From assembly GCA_010279815.1 (NCBI GenBank), contig QEOQ01000508.1, forward strand, positions 1,449,129-1,513,128: DNA of 64,000 bases. Direction: 5' to 3'. The position numbers and the translations under genes were made by a program. Positions 22,877 through 36,400 of this stretch are shown piece by piece. This DNA is from Brachionus plicatilis. Lineage: Eukaryota; Rotifera; Eurotatoria; Ploima; Brachionidae. Numbering within the stretch: the stretch's first letter is position 1; each line of letters starts with the position of its first letter. Under the pieces are notes generated by a model that ran no database searches, was not told where the DNA came from, and saw only the letters and a program-made list of their open reading frames with translations.

Positions 22877-25140
22877 TAAAAATTTGATTTAATTAATTTT
22901 TTTACCCATCCATCCTGTTTCTTTCCTTAGTGCTGCATAAGATTCATAATCTTGTATTTTTGCATCGAAAACAACAAAATCATGCTTTGACACAGCAATG
23001 AAATCGGAAAATTAAAAATTATATAACCTGCTAATAAGACAAGATTTTCAATGTTCAGGCTCCAAAATTAAAAATAAAAGAATATATCAGTAAAAAGTGT
23101 CATGTTAACAAATGGGATTTTATTCTATATCAAAATTTTTATTTTTTTCAAATTAAAAAAAAAATATATATTAATATTTAACATAATATCAAATACAGTT
23201 GCTGATTTTAAAACAAAAATTAAAAAATCACTATTTCAGTTTGGTGCTTGCAGGAAGTGAAAAGTGTTTTATTTATTAAAAAAAAATGGGAATTCAAAGG
23301 TTGATTTTAAAATGCAGCTTTTTACGAAAAATTTGTATTGTTTTTAAAATTTTCTTGTACTTGATATTTCTAATTCATATTTTATTTTAATTTTTTAGAC
23401 TTCAAAATTTTAAAAATAATAAAGAGACATTTACTTCATTAGTTTAAGTGAAGATAAATAGAAAGGAAATTTGACTTGAATTATGAATTGTAGAACTAAA
23501 AATAATGACTTTTTTTCTTCCAAAAAAGTCCAAAATTGATCACTAGAATTGAGCCAACTATATTAGTCTCTTTTAATTCTTTCAAGATTAACCAACATTT
23601 GGATCATCAAATTCTCCAATTCCTTAATTATTCTATAAAATATTTGGCTGAAATTTTAAAATGGAATTTTTATATTTTTAATTAACTAAAATTATTGAAA
23701 TTAATGAAGACTATTGAAAAGAAGTTTAGCTTCACCATGTTAATTTATTTATTTTAAAAAAACAATTTACGGATAGACCCCAGGATACGTCCGAATAGTT
23801 CAAGGTCTTCGTTTAAACCCTCGTGAAAAGAAAAATTGATATAAAAATCTATTTTCGAATTAAATGTGAATAAAAAAAATAAAAAATAAGAGTTAAGTAT
23901 ATCGAATGGAGTTGGAATTCATTTGAAATTTGGGCGTTTTAACAGCAGAGATAGTTCGACCCCTTTTGCAATAGAAAAAAATGAATTCGGATAGGAAAGA
24001 TGCCGTCAGAAGTAATGAATTTCTCAAACTAAAAAAGTATAGAATTGTTTTAACCAGCAATTGGTTTTTTTTGGCGGAAGGTTTAGCTCTCTAAGCATGT
24101 TGATTAAAACTACTAACTCCTAAATGTGTTCCTTTTCATTTGTTATCAAAGAGTGGCTATATGAAGGTAGCTCTGGTTTAGTGGTCAAAAAACAGCATAA
24201 GCCTTGGAATAAATAAATAAATAAATTTTTAAAATATTAGTTAGTATTTAAGGAAATAATTTGCTTCCATCTCTCCCTTCCAACAGTCCAGATAAAATTT
24301 AATTGAAAATATATGAACATGGTTTGGTAAAGAGGTTGCTAAGAAGAAAATTAGATCATTGAATAAGTTGAAGGAAATTGACCCTTTCTTATCCGAATTA
24401 ATTTTTTCAGCAACAATGTACCAAAATCTCAATGCTTAATAGGCTAAAAAGGATATAAAAAAAACCTGAAAACAAGCAACTAAAAAATATAGTATAAAAA
24501 GTTTTCGATTTTTTTATTTATTAAAAAAGATCCTTTACATAAAATTATATATTTTTTACTTAAAAACGAGAAAAAAAGATAATGAATTTTATCGTTGAAC
24601 TAAAAGAAGTAGAAAATGAGCAAAAATGAAAATGGTAAAGTATGATAAATTTAACCAATCGTTGTTTAAAAAAATATATAAAGAATACAATCTTAATAGA
24701 ATTTTTTTTCTATTATTATAAGGTAATTAATTATATTTTTTTTTTAATCACTTAAAATAGTAATATTTTTTTTTTCTAACGAATATTTTTTTTAAGTCTT
24801 TTAAGCTAAATTTATGTTTTTCTTCTACTTCGCTCAAATAAACAGGTTAATTTTGTCTCTAATTTTTAAATTTTTTTGTTATAGACCAACTTTTTTTAAG
24901 ATTGTAATTTTTTCATTTTTTTAATAAAGATATTTAAAAATCAAATATCCTCTTATTAGCTTTTTGACAAATTTGTAAAAACTTTTTTAAATTCTTTTGG
25001 TTTACATTATAAAATTTTATTCGCCAATTCTTAAACAATATTTATTAAAACAAAACAAACTATTATTTTTTCTGGTTAAGAATAATACTTAATTCTTAAA
25101 TTACAAATTCAAAATGGATTCAAATCTTGAGAATTTAAAA
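22877..25140. other. intergenic; possible retroelement 3' end
   Basis: AT-rich with no supported exon. Bases 23760-24240 are less monotonous, and the stretch CATAAGCCTTGG followed by AATAAATAAATAAATAA (about 24197-24222) resembles the 3' end of a non-LTR retroelement on the plus strand. No reverse transcriptase coding was recognised there. Confidence 0.35.
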
Positions 25141-27501
25141 TCAAATTTTAATTTTAAAAAGAGAGAAAAGATCATGATATTCCTGATTTATTTGTACTAT
25201 ATTTGAATTTTTAGATGCATAAACAAGCACACTTTCGAATACATCTCTATATGACCACATTTCTTGTTCGTTCCCCATGAATACAATTACATTGCTTAAT
25301 AAAAAAATTCATTTAAATAAAATAAAAATCTATAATACCTAATGATATCTAAGCTTGAGGTCAAGATGTCGCTATCCACCTCGAATAGACATGGCTTCTC
25401 GCAAATTAAATTTAAATTACAAACTATCACCTGCAAATGTTCATTCCAATAGTCAACTTTAAATAAATAATTAGTTTTGAATGGAAAAAATTCTGAATAA
25501 ACAAGATACAATTTTTTAAAATAGATGATTTAATTCGAAAAATTTTACAATAAAATTTAACAAACACGACCAAATGTTCTCGTTTACTAATCGATTTAAA
25601 AAGCTTGGAGTAAATCTTCAATATCGGATATATGTCATCTAAAAAATCTTTTAAACATTCCTGTTTCGACTGAACAATGGCATCATATGCCAAAGCCAAA
25701 TCTCCTACTGAATCAATAATAACAGCATTTAAAAAATCTTTTGGATTTTTCATTTTGCCTGATTTGCATGCACATTTTTTTTCAAAATTATTGAACCAGG
25801 CACTTTGGATGCCGCGGGCTAAAATTTTCAAATGCGTAAATGACTGCAATGTATCATTGACTTGACAGAATGCTGATATCGCTTTGAAGGCTAGCAAGTC
25901 CCACTCTTCCAGAGATTTTAGCCACAGACCCTCAAACGCGGACAAATGAGTTTTGCAAAAATCATTTTTTAAAACTTTTTTTTTCAAATATTATATATTT
26001 TAGACTAATAAAAATTTTAAATTACTTGTCATAAATTTTATAGTAAGCTCAAAAGACAACGATTTTAAGTAATCGAATTGATAATTTTTAAAATATTGTT
26101 TAGATTTGTTACTCCATTCATTTATTTTAACTATAATGTCCATCAATTTTTGAGCTATACTCATCGAATCTTCGTATGTGAGACTTTCAAGATTGGCCTT
26201 TTTTATTATTGAATAAAATAAAATTCTTTAAGATGGTAAAAAAATTAAATCAATTACCTTCAAAAGCTCATAAAAATAAATGACCAACTCAATATCAACT
26301 TCATTGTGTTCATTCTCAAAATCAGTTCTTAGAATTTTGACCACCGAGACAACAATTTTGTAAAGCAGCTGCCTCCAATTGAACACAATACTCTCTTCAT
26401 GCAAAGTATCCTTACAAGTATATTTTACAACTCCTTCTCTTATATTGTATCTTGTATCAATTTCGTTCAAGTGTAAAGTTATATTTTCACAATAAATGTT
26501 CAGTGCTTTTTTGAGTAAATTTCTACACGATTCATTTCTGACATTTAATTCCAACAGGTAAACAGCTCGACTTGAACATTTATCAAAAATCTGCTGAATT
26601 TCTTCTTTGATCATCAGATTTTTCAAATCAGAGTCCTTTTCTCGGCCATAGCCACAAATATTTACCGAAATAGCTAAGGTTAACTGGGAAAAAAATTTTT
26701 TTTTGAAAATTTGAAAATTTTAGATATCTTACTTCTGAACTTAGACTTGGACTAACAAACATATTGTCAAGCAAAAAATCTAATGAATCTTGGACAAATC
26801 CATATTTGATTAGGTTTGAAAATTTTACACATAAAAACATGTACGAAACGGTCTTAATGAATGAAATGATACTTGGAGGGTTACAAGAAAATATGGCTAA
26901 ATCGACCAAATTATCCGACTGGGACACTGAAAGCAAATTGTTGTTGTGATCTGTGTCCTTTTCTTTTTTCTCTCTTAGGATCCATTTGATGTATGGAATT
27001 AAATTAATGAAAAAATTTTCGTAATCTATTTGAGAATTGTATGAGAATTTTATTTCGGACAAATTTACGTCCCAATCTATGAGGTATTCAATAATTTTGA
27101 ACATTTCCATTCTTTTCTGACAGAAAAAGATTAGCAATCTAAAAAACTCTTAAGTCAAAATTTACCTCATAATTTTGTTCTTTTTCGAAGCACATTTCGA
27201 TTATTCTGAGAACAAATTGTTTTGTAATCTAAGATTTTTAAATATTAAAGGCAATTATAAAATTTTTTTAAAATACCGGGTTATGAATGTAATTCAACTG
27301 AAAATATTCATTTTCGGTTAATTCTTTTAGATGCCTTACACTTGCGGAAACACAAAATTTAATTTCGTCTTCGTTTAATTTTGTCAAGTCAATACAATTC
27401 AGAAATTTGTTCAAGTATGCTATTTTTTGATCAAATTCCTCAGTTAAATTCTTTTTATCATATTTAACGGGAAAAACTTTTGATCTAAGTTGACCATTCA
27501 T
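25141..27501 (-). CDS. uncharacterised eight-exon, all-helical protein, 668 aa
   Basis: Exons rebuilt on the minus strand: 27501-27277, 27228-27166, 27116-26733, 26683-26258, 26197-26026, 25974-25510, 25456-25339 and 25294-25141. All are GT-AG, phases close throughout, and introns are 44-60 bases. The product starts MNGQLRSKVFPVKYDKKN and ends FSLFKIKI. It is rich in Leu, Ile, Phe, Lys and Glu with amphipathic periodicity throughout, consistent with HEAT- or ARM-like helical repeats. A small Cys cluster (KKCACKSGK) lies in exon 6. There is no signal peptide or membrane segment. I cannot name the family. The closure of eight phases is strong evidence for a real gene. Acceptor choices at exons 3 and 5 were fixed by reading frame and a preceding CTAAT/pyrimidine tract. 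Confidence 0.7.
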
Positions 27502-28735
27502 GTTTTATAAAATTTCAAATTTTAAATCTCTTAAATACACAATTAATAATAAATTTAATTTTGATCTTTATCAAATTTTAACTTGATAGCTATGCGTTTA
27601 GATTTCTAACTTAACTTTTGAATCGGGTTGTAATTGCTTCTCGTTAAAATCAATTTGTTTTTTTTTCAATTATTACTAAAAATGCAATCAATTTTTGTAT
27701 TTTTAAGGGCATGATTTTGAATTAAGGTTGAAATATTTAAAAAAAATTCTCACGAAATTAATTTTTATATTTCACTATTTTTGTAATGATTTAAAGTTTA
27801 CGAGTAAAATACAATCTTAAAGGTATATTTTAATTATGAATGAAATTTTAACAAAAAATTTAGATTAAACAAAATTATTTAAATAACTTTAAAAATTTTT
27901 TTCAAAAATTAAGTTAATTATTCTCATTATAAATCTTTCATTCATAGTGACAGTGAGCAATTTTTTTTTCTTAGATGTATTTAACATTTAATGCCACTCT
28001 TTTTTTTTCAAAAAATAAATCACTTTTTAATTTAAAAAATTTTAGAAAAACAAGTCTTTTGTTAAATAAAAAGTCAGCAGCTAAATTAAATTATTTTTAA
28101 GCATCAAATTAATAGAAAAGAATTTTAACTTTTGAAATATTAAAGGATTTAAGGTCTTATTAATATAATATTTTAAAATTTTTATTTTAATACTCAAAAA
28201 TAAAAGTTAATATTAATTATGTTCAAGATTGTCTAAATTTATTTAAAAATAAAATTAAAAATTTTTATAGTTAAGTTTAGTATTGGCTATTAAAATTTAA
28301 ATACCAGACACTATAGATTTTATTAATCAAGAATACTTAAACTAATAGACATAGACAACAATAATCTAATCACAATGAAAATTATGAAAAATAAACTACT
28401 TTGGCGAAAGAAAAATCGATAAACTGAATCGATTCTATTTTGCCAATCTTCTAAAAAGGAACAAAATTTTTTTTATTTTAAATACGCAAAATTGAATCAA
28501 GCATTAATACTGATTATTTACATAAACGTAATATCAAAATATTTTGTATGTTCCAGCCTAGCTAACAATATAATCAGTTTTATTTTGCGTTATTTTAAAA
28601 TTGTAATAAAGATTTTCATAAGCGCTATATAAAGAAAAATTATGCATTTAGTCTAAAATGAAATACTTATGTAAAAAGTTGAAATAATTTTTATTTTAGT
28701 TTTTTGGAATAATTGATAACAAAAATACGAAAATT
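27502..28735. other. intergenic, AT-rich, nothing recognised
   Basis: Spacer between two divergent genes (minus-strand start at 27501, plus-strand start at 28736), so it should contain both promoters. No repeat or coding signal stands out. Confidence 0.45.
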
Positions 28736-29735
28736 ATGAAATTTTTCGGCAAAAGTAACTTTTTTTAGATGAAGTTTTTTTGATTTGTCTTTTTAATGTT
28801 TTCATTCGCAAGAGCTTGAAGAAAATCGAATCAGCTTTGAACTATTCATTCAAAAGGTAGAATTTAATTTGAAATAAATTTCAATTAATTTTAAAACAAA
28901 ATAATTTAGAAAAAAGAATATGATAAAATTATCGAAAAAAATTTGGAACTTACTAAAGAATTTACCAATTATTACGAAAACAATCTTCAACTTTTAGCAA
29001 ATTATGTACCTTTTTCAGAAATTAATTTCAAATAAAATAATTAAGTTTTAAAAATTTTAGTCCCAAATAATAAGTCAATATATAAGCTCAATAAACATAG
29101 ATGCCGATTTTTTTAATAAACAAAAAAATCACTTGACAGATCTAGTAAGTTTTGGTAATCATTTTTTAAGTCATGGAAGCAAAAGTTTTTTTTCTTAATT
29201 TAGCTAGGTATGATAGAAAGTGAAGCTGTGAATAAAGCATTGAAAACCATAATCTCAGCTGAAGAAGTTTTTCTCAAACAAAAAGTTCCGTATATGCATA
29301 AACTTGAATTCATTTTGGAAAAAATAAAGCGGCTTACAGATAAAATACAAAATTTTTCTCGTGAATTAAAATATTTTGAGAAAAAGTGCCGATTTTTAAT
29401 TGTGAAAGTAATTTTTTTTAAATGTATTCTTCAACTAATTTTTAAATAATTTTTTAAGAAAAGTTGTAATCCGTATTTTACCGATGATGTAACAGATCTG
29501 GATAAAAAATTTTCAATACTGGTGAGTCGGAAAAATACTGTTTTAGATGATTCAGTAAGCTAATATATTTTTGAAATTTCAATTTGGTCTAACATCCTTT
29601 CTAAATTTTGCATAGAATCGGTTTCGAAAAGAAACAAATGATGCGATACAAGAAATTGATGATTTTAAGAAAAAAATGTCCTCAATCACAATCAATATAA
29701 CTGAGTTAATAAGAATCATTATTCGAAGCATCTAA
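28736..29735 (+). CDS. candidate seven-exon coiled-coil protein, 209 aa (BAR-like?)
   Basis: Exons 28736-28754, 28813-28856, 28910-29005, 29061-29144, 29204-29407, 29459-29521 and 29616-29735. All introns are GT-AG and 51-94 bases, and all phases close, ending at TAA. The peptide starts MKFFGKKLEENRISFELFIQ and is almost entirely charged amphipathic helix with spaced Leu/Ile and aromatic residues (EYDKIIEKNLELTKEFTNYY; KLEFILEKIKRLTDKIQNFS), ending TELIRIIIRSI. Length and pattern would fit a BAR-like or other three-helix coiled-coil bundle, but no family signature is visible. The 19-base first exon is the least certain part; the true start could be elsewhere. Divergently arranged with the gene starting at 27501. 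Confidence 0.55.
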
Positions 29736-30452
29736 TTTCTCGACTATTTGATAATATTTGTAACTATTTTTTGCAAAATCTATTCTCAACGAATAAAGTT
29801 TATTTTCCTAAAATAGGCTTCATTTTTCTATCTGCTGATTTTAAGTAAAAAGTATTTAAAATATTCATGTATATTTGATTTTTAAATCACATCATTTAAT
29901 TGTATCTAAAAATTTTATTAGTTTATTATTATTTCAACTCTATTTTAATTTTTTGCTTTAAAAGAATGTTAATTTAAATACTCAACAAAATTTTTATTCT
30001 TAAAAATAAAAAGATTAATTCGAGAATAAAATTTATTATTGTCTGAACCGAATTCTTAAACAAAGAATGAATGAATGTTCTATATGTGTCCCAAATTTAA
30101 AAAAGCAAATCATGTATGACAGATTTTTATTAAATTATTCAGAGTTTTTAAAATGAAAATTAAACGTCCGCAAAATAATGAAAAAAATAATCAATAATTT
30201 TTTATTTAAATTTTTTCTCGTCTTTTTTTTGTAAGTTTAAAGAACAAAATTAAAAAAATGATTTAAAAAGAAAATTAAATTATAAATTTTAAAAGTTTTT
30301 ATTTCATAAATTAAACACATATTAAAAAAAAAATTGAAAAAAAATAACACGATAATATGATAACTAACTAGCAGAGAAGTTAATTTATAACCATATTGCA
30401 TTTTGCATAGGGACTCGGGTAAATTGTTAAGGGTTACAGATAAATTTTATTT
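29736..30452. other. intergenic, nothing recognised
   Basis: AT-rich 3'-flanking sequence between two converging genes. No coding or repeat signal seen. Confidence 0.45.
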
Positions 30453-33400
30453 TCAATCATCATCTTCATTATTATCTGCTTCAGATTCAGTTTGACTTAA
30501 TTGCTGAAGCTCGGCGCACTTATCCATATCCAACTTTGGAATTTCCGCCTGGTCAAAAGCATAATTTATGTCTAAATCATACTCAAACTTGCTTTTTAAC
30601 TTGGCCCATTTTTCCGGTGGTTCATCGCACTGATTCACCGATACCGATCTTACTTGACTTTTTGACGAAGCACAGATCGGAATCGAATACTGTACCTGTG
30701 CTATTTCGTCATAATTGTCAGGAAATTGGTCATACTCTTGCAAATTAAGTCGACAAATAAACAACTGAGTCTTATAGATATCTTAAAAAAGAAAATAAAA
30801 ATTTTATTTTCATTTTTTAACGTTTTTTATCGCGTATAAAAAATCAAAAATTATTATTTGAAAAACAAAAATACTGTAGTTAGGATTATTTTTAATTATC
30901 AACTACAAAATTAATAAAAATTGTCAATTGTATTTAAAACATATACATTTTTTTTTAACGGCAACAAATTAACTAAATTGAAACAATTTTACTTGAAAAT
31001 AAAAACAAAAAATTACTGGTTAGAATAAAAATAAATATATCAAATATACTATTTGAAAAAAAATGTCTATTTTAGAAAAAAATCCCAACAATATCTCATT
31101 AGAGCCTCTAGAAGCTAATGCTATTTCTAGCAAGAAAACTAGAGGAAAAATTAAAATCTTTTTTCCTTATGGGTATATAAGCGTGAAACTGAGATTCTCT
31201 CATGGGATGCTATGTGGTATCAATGAGTAAGATCCTAAATTAGTTATTAAACGACTCGGTTATGATCTTTCTCAGCAACGAGATTCATGATCACGTAATA
31301 CACATTACCTTATTAAAGAACCAGCAAGAACTATAATAATTGATTATGAAAAAACGAGAAGAAGTATTTTTATCTTTAAAAAACAAATTTCGCTTTTTTT
31401 ATTTAATTTTTGCATCAATTAACACAATTTTGCTCTTTTTTTGGCATCTTGAAGTATATGATCAATTCAAAATATCATTTAAATTCAAAAAGTTTATCAT
31501 TAGATATTAAAATTAATCTTTGAATTAATTTAAATAATTTTAATGCAACATGCTTTACAAGTTATGTAGATTTAGAAAAAAAGAATACATTTTTTATATC
31601 GAAAACATTCGTAGGAAAGATCGACCTTTTCATTTTATTACTTATTTGGAATTTAATATCTGAATTTCATTTTTAAATTTTATTTTTAATTTCGAATGCT
31701 AGATACAAATACTTTTGAAATAAAAAATTTCAAAATGAACTCTACAAAAAATCAGTTTTTAAATTTAAATTTTAAAAATCAATTTTATCAATGGACCGAG
31801 AAAATAATTTTTTTAAATTATTTTATTTTTTAAATCAACATAAAATGTAAAGCACTTTACATTAAAATTATTTAAATAAATTTTAAGATTAATTTTAATA
31901 TTTAAAGATAAACTCTTCGAATTGAAATGATGTTTTGAATTGATCATCAACTTCAAGATGCTCTTTTTATAAATTTTAATTATCATTAAATAAATATAAT
32001 TCTAACTTCAGTATTTTTGTTTTTAAATTATATAAAGATAACATAATAAGTGATAATTGTATGCCATTTTTTATTTAAAAAAATACCTTTATTTTTCACA
32101 GGCAATTGATTAATTCTCCATACCAAAGATTTGAATGCTTGTTCGTATTTTGCAGTTCCGCAAGACGCCTCCATCAAGGCTGCCTGATGACCTGTTTTGT
32201 TTAACAATAGCCTATCTAGACCTTTAATCTTGCCCAATTTGGTTTTTGTTGAATGAACAGCTCCATACCGAAACATTTTTTCAACCCGGAATAAATAGAC
32301 CCAAACATCAGGCAACGGAAATCTTATCTGAATATCCTCGCAGTAAACATCACTAACATTGGTAAAATAGCTTCCAGCAACAGTGCACTCAATTCGAATT
32401 TCAACTCTACGATTAACAGTGCTCATAAAGCATCTAACCTGTAATGGAAGCTCATAGTTTCGGCGCGGTCTGGTCCTAAAGCGCATTATTTCAACCAACA
32501 AGTTATCCGGCATTTGTACACAACGCAGACAATGGGTCTTTTCAAACTCTTCTTTATCAACTACCTTTTCATTTAGCTCAAACACTTCCGGAGAGATCCA
32601 TTGCTCGGTCTTTATTGGAATGATATCAAGTCGGCCGACAATTTCTTTACCATGCCTCAGGATATCATTCATGCCAATTTCTAAAATCGGATCATCTGAA
32701 TTCAGGAACACTGTTAAAAAAACTCTAGTGCGACTCTTGTGCTCTTTGATTCTACTCTCTTTGTCTAACTTAGCCCTGTATTCATCAACTACTTTGACTG
32801 TGATTTCTTCCCGTGTATGATTAGCAGTCACCGAATTTAAACTCGGATTCTGAATTTGTTTGTTAGAGCCTAGTGAGAAAAAAGATGCGGCAGCAGCTGT
32901 AAAAGACATGGCAGAGGCAATGGGTAGACTTTGAATTTGTTGCAATTGTTTTTCGCGCTGTTTTTTGCGAGTTATGGTTGGTATTGACCAAAATGCGTCC
33001 TGTAACAAGAGCAAAAATGATCTGAGATAAGAAAAGCTCAAATGCCCGAATTTGCATATTTCAAAAGGTAGAGGCGTATGATCCATCAACGATGTTACTT
33101 TGGCTTTGGTGAATTTTTTGAGAAATCTTTCCGGCAAGGCCATGATTCTATCAGGTCTCATTTGCAGCGTTTCTTTAAAGATTATATCCTGAATTTTAAA
33201 AGTGTGTATTTTACTAAAATTATCATATTGCTGTAAACACATATCAGTAAATTTATAACTTTCTTTAAGCTCTATTTCGTGGAATGGTCGAATTTTTTCA
33301 TTGTCTTGTTCAGCCAAAGCATCAACTTTGTTGATTACACATGTTTCGATTATATCATCTATGGTGGTTTCTTTTTCGGCTGCCAAAGTAACCAACTCAT

Positions 33401-36400
33401 GTGCATTGAAGAACACTAGCTTCTTTCCACCTAAATGGTTCAAATGATCAGCATGAAATTAAATTAAATTTTTGGATAATTGAGAAAAAAATATTTTTTA
33501 ATTCTGTTTATTTAATGAGGCTTTTCTTAAATATTTTTAAAAGTGAAATTAAAAATGAGATGCCTTCTATCTTTAAAATTTGTTTAGATACTATTGATAA
33601 GTTAAATGTTTGGAATCTAGTCAATACAATTTAAACATGCTTATCATTATTAAATTTTGTTTTTTTAAGTAAATTTTTAGCAACATTTTGAAGCAGAGAT
33701 GGAATATTTTAGGTTCACATTTTTATATTTAGTTTAAAAATTTTAATAAAATTAATAAAAAATTTTTACGTAACAATGTCAATTTTTTGTATTTTTCATG
33801 CAGAGGCAGTTGCTGTAAATCACTTAATCCAAGGGACTTTTATGAAAAATCTAAAATATTAAAAAAGGCTTGGATATGAAACTTTAAATTGTAAAAAATA
33901 TCGTATTTATAAAAATATTAGTTTTTAAGTTTGAGAACTCGTGCACAACTGAAAATGTTCATACAAACAGCATAAATCGCTATTTTAGACAAAAATAAAT
34001 ATATAGAGAACGCTATGAGATGCATGGAAATGATTTTATCGCCTGGAATTTATTTTTAAAAAATAACAAACACGTACATTTAGTTTAATTGCCACGAATA
34101 TTAAAAAAATGAAGTCATTTTTTTCAATTCCACAAATAAAAAATTAACACTTAAAAATGAATTTTTTAAAAAGTGAAAAATGCGTTACCTTTCAATTTTG
34201 TATACTTTTCAATTTCTTCTTAATATTTGTGTTTTCTAAAGGTTGAAATACAAAAAAATTGTTTTTTATATTTGTTGTTTTTTTAAATAAAATACCAAAA
34301 TTTTATTTTAAAATTTTCTACTTGATTTTAATGGCCAGAAAATAAATTTCAAGGTATACTAAAAATTCTTTTTAACTTTTGTTTCGACATAAACATAAAA
34401 AGTTAGCTATTAATTTTTATTTTTGATAAAAAGAAATATTTCTCAAGTTTATGCAAAATGTATCATATATATATCATGTTATTTATTAAATTCATATATA
34501 TTTATTATAATCGAAAAAAAATTAAATATTGTAAAATGACTTCTTAACTGAAAAATAGTTGGCGTCTTTTTCTTTCTTTTTGGTCTTTATCTTAATCTAG
34601 GAATTACTTGAGTGTCCATTCTTTTAATAAAACTACTATCGGGTTCACTTTCCAAATCACGAATTATGGAATTAAGGGAAAATATTATTTAATTATTTTG
34701 GAAATAATTCTTATAAAAAAGGTTTTATGTGAAAAGTGTTTTTTTTAATCAAAAAATTTGTTTATTTATTCATTAGAGATAAAAAAAAATTTTAGTTAAA
34801 AAACAATTTCAAGTCTTTAAAGAATGCCTGATTACGTTTTTAAAATCCGGACTTGGAATTTAATTTAAGTGACCTTGACTTTAACTAGGCCACCACAATA
34901 GCTACCTAGCACGGCAAAAAATTCATGTGGTTGGTTTTAAAATTTTTTTTAAAGTCCAACTTTTAAAAAAATCAAAAGTTTTTGACTTGGACTTTAACTT
35001 GGGACTTTTAAATAACTCTGAGTCTGACATAAATATATTTTTAGATTCCACTCATTCGAACAATATTTCTCTATCACGCAAAATCCCAATATTTTGACTA
35101 CTTTATTTTTATTAAATAGAACATCTCCAGATTGTACAGCTTCATAAAATAAAGAATTATTTTTGACTTACTACATCTATTATTTATTGTTTAGTTTTAT
35201 AAAGGAAACAAAAATTTTCTAAAAAAGCTTAAAAGACTTTGCTCTAAAAGTCTCAAAAATAATTTAATGTCAAAATTTAAAAGTTTTCTATTCAAAAAAT
35301 TTAATTCTGATTTAAATTACTCAAAGTTACTATTTTGTTTTTTTTTTCAATTAAATTTGACAAAAATTGTGTGCACTGAAAAGATAAAAATGTCATTCAA
35401 TGGAACACATTGCTATAAATTTGATATGTTCCCTAAATTTTCCCTAAATTAATAATAAAATTTTCGCAAATTTTTTTTAATTTTAATTTTTTTTTATCAA
35501 TTTTGTATCCAAAAATTAATCTGTCTAAACAAACGTAAATATTTACCAATTTCGGAATCGATTAATTTGACCAAACATTCTGTCCAAGTTCTAACTTCAG
35601 TCACTTTTTGCAACGCATTCTTGTACATAATATTTGCGTTTCTGAACGGTTGTCGAACCAAAACAATGCATCCATAGCTCCCATCTGAATAATTAGAAAG
35701 CTCACATTTTTCATTGAAATCAGCCAAGGGTAAAGAGTCATCATCATCCGGAAGTTCCAAATTAAACTCGCTCTTTACACTTTCTTTTCTCTCCTCATTT
35801 TGTTTAATGACAATCGGATTCTCATCATCCGAGGACGAGCTCTCTTTTATTGAACGAATAATTGAACCAGTCTCGCTAGATTGCCTCCTCAGTCTCAATT
35901 CCTCAATTTCCTCGACCGATTTTGGAGGTTTCGGCAACAAAGGTACAAAAGGCTTATTGACTTCACCAATTTCTTGCTTATTAGCCTTGGGTCTAATTCT
36001 CACTTGGAACTTTTGAATTTCATCTTCATCTGATGACGAACTTGATTCTGTCTCTCGGTCACCCTTAGTCCAAACAGATTTTTTTTCCATTTCCTCTTTG
36101 AATTTGACCGGAGTGACCGGTTCAATCTTTACCGGTGATTCAACTCTACTGACTCGAGGCAAATTTGACTCGCTCTCATTTCTAGGTATTTCATGCTCAA
36201 TTTTAAAATAGTCTTCGGGGACTATATTACTATCATTTAGTTCATCAATGGGCTCTGATATTTGAATATCTATTGAGGAAGCTACAGGTTCTTCAGCCTT
36301 TAAGTCCAAATTTAAATCAAGTAAGTCCGCATCAATGTTAAAACTGGGCTTAATCTCGACCTGTGCTGGTTCACTGCTTTCCAAGCCTAATAAATCAAAG

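Noticed and set aside
27117..27138. alternative acceptor for exon 3 of the 25141-27501 gene right after TTTTTTAG
   Set aside because: It puts the exon out of frame and hits a stop; the acceptor at CTGTCAG further on restores phase and has a better pyrimidine tract.
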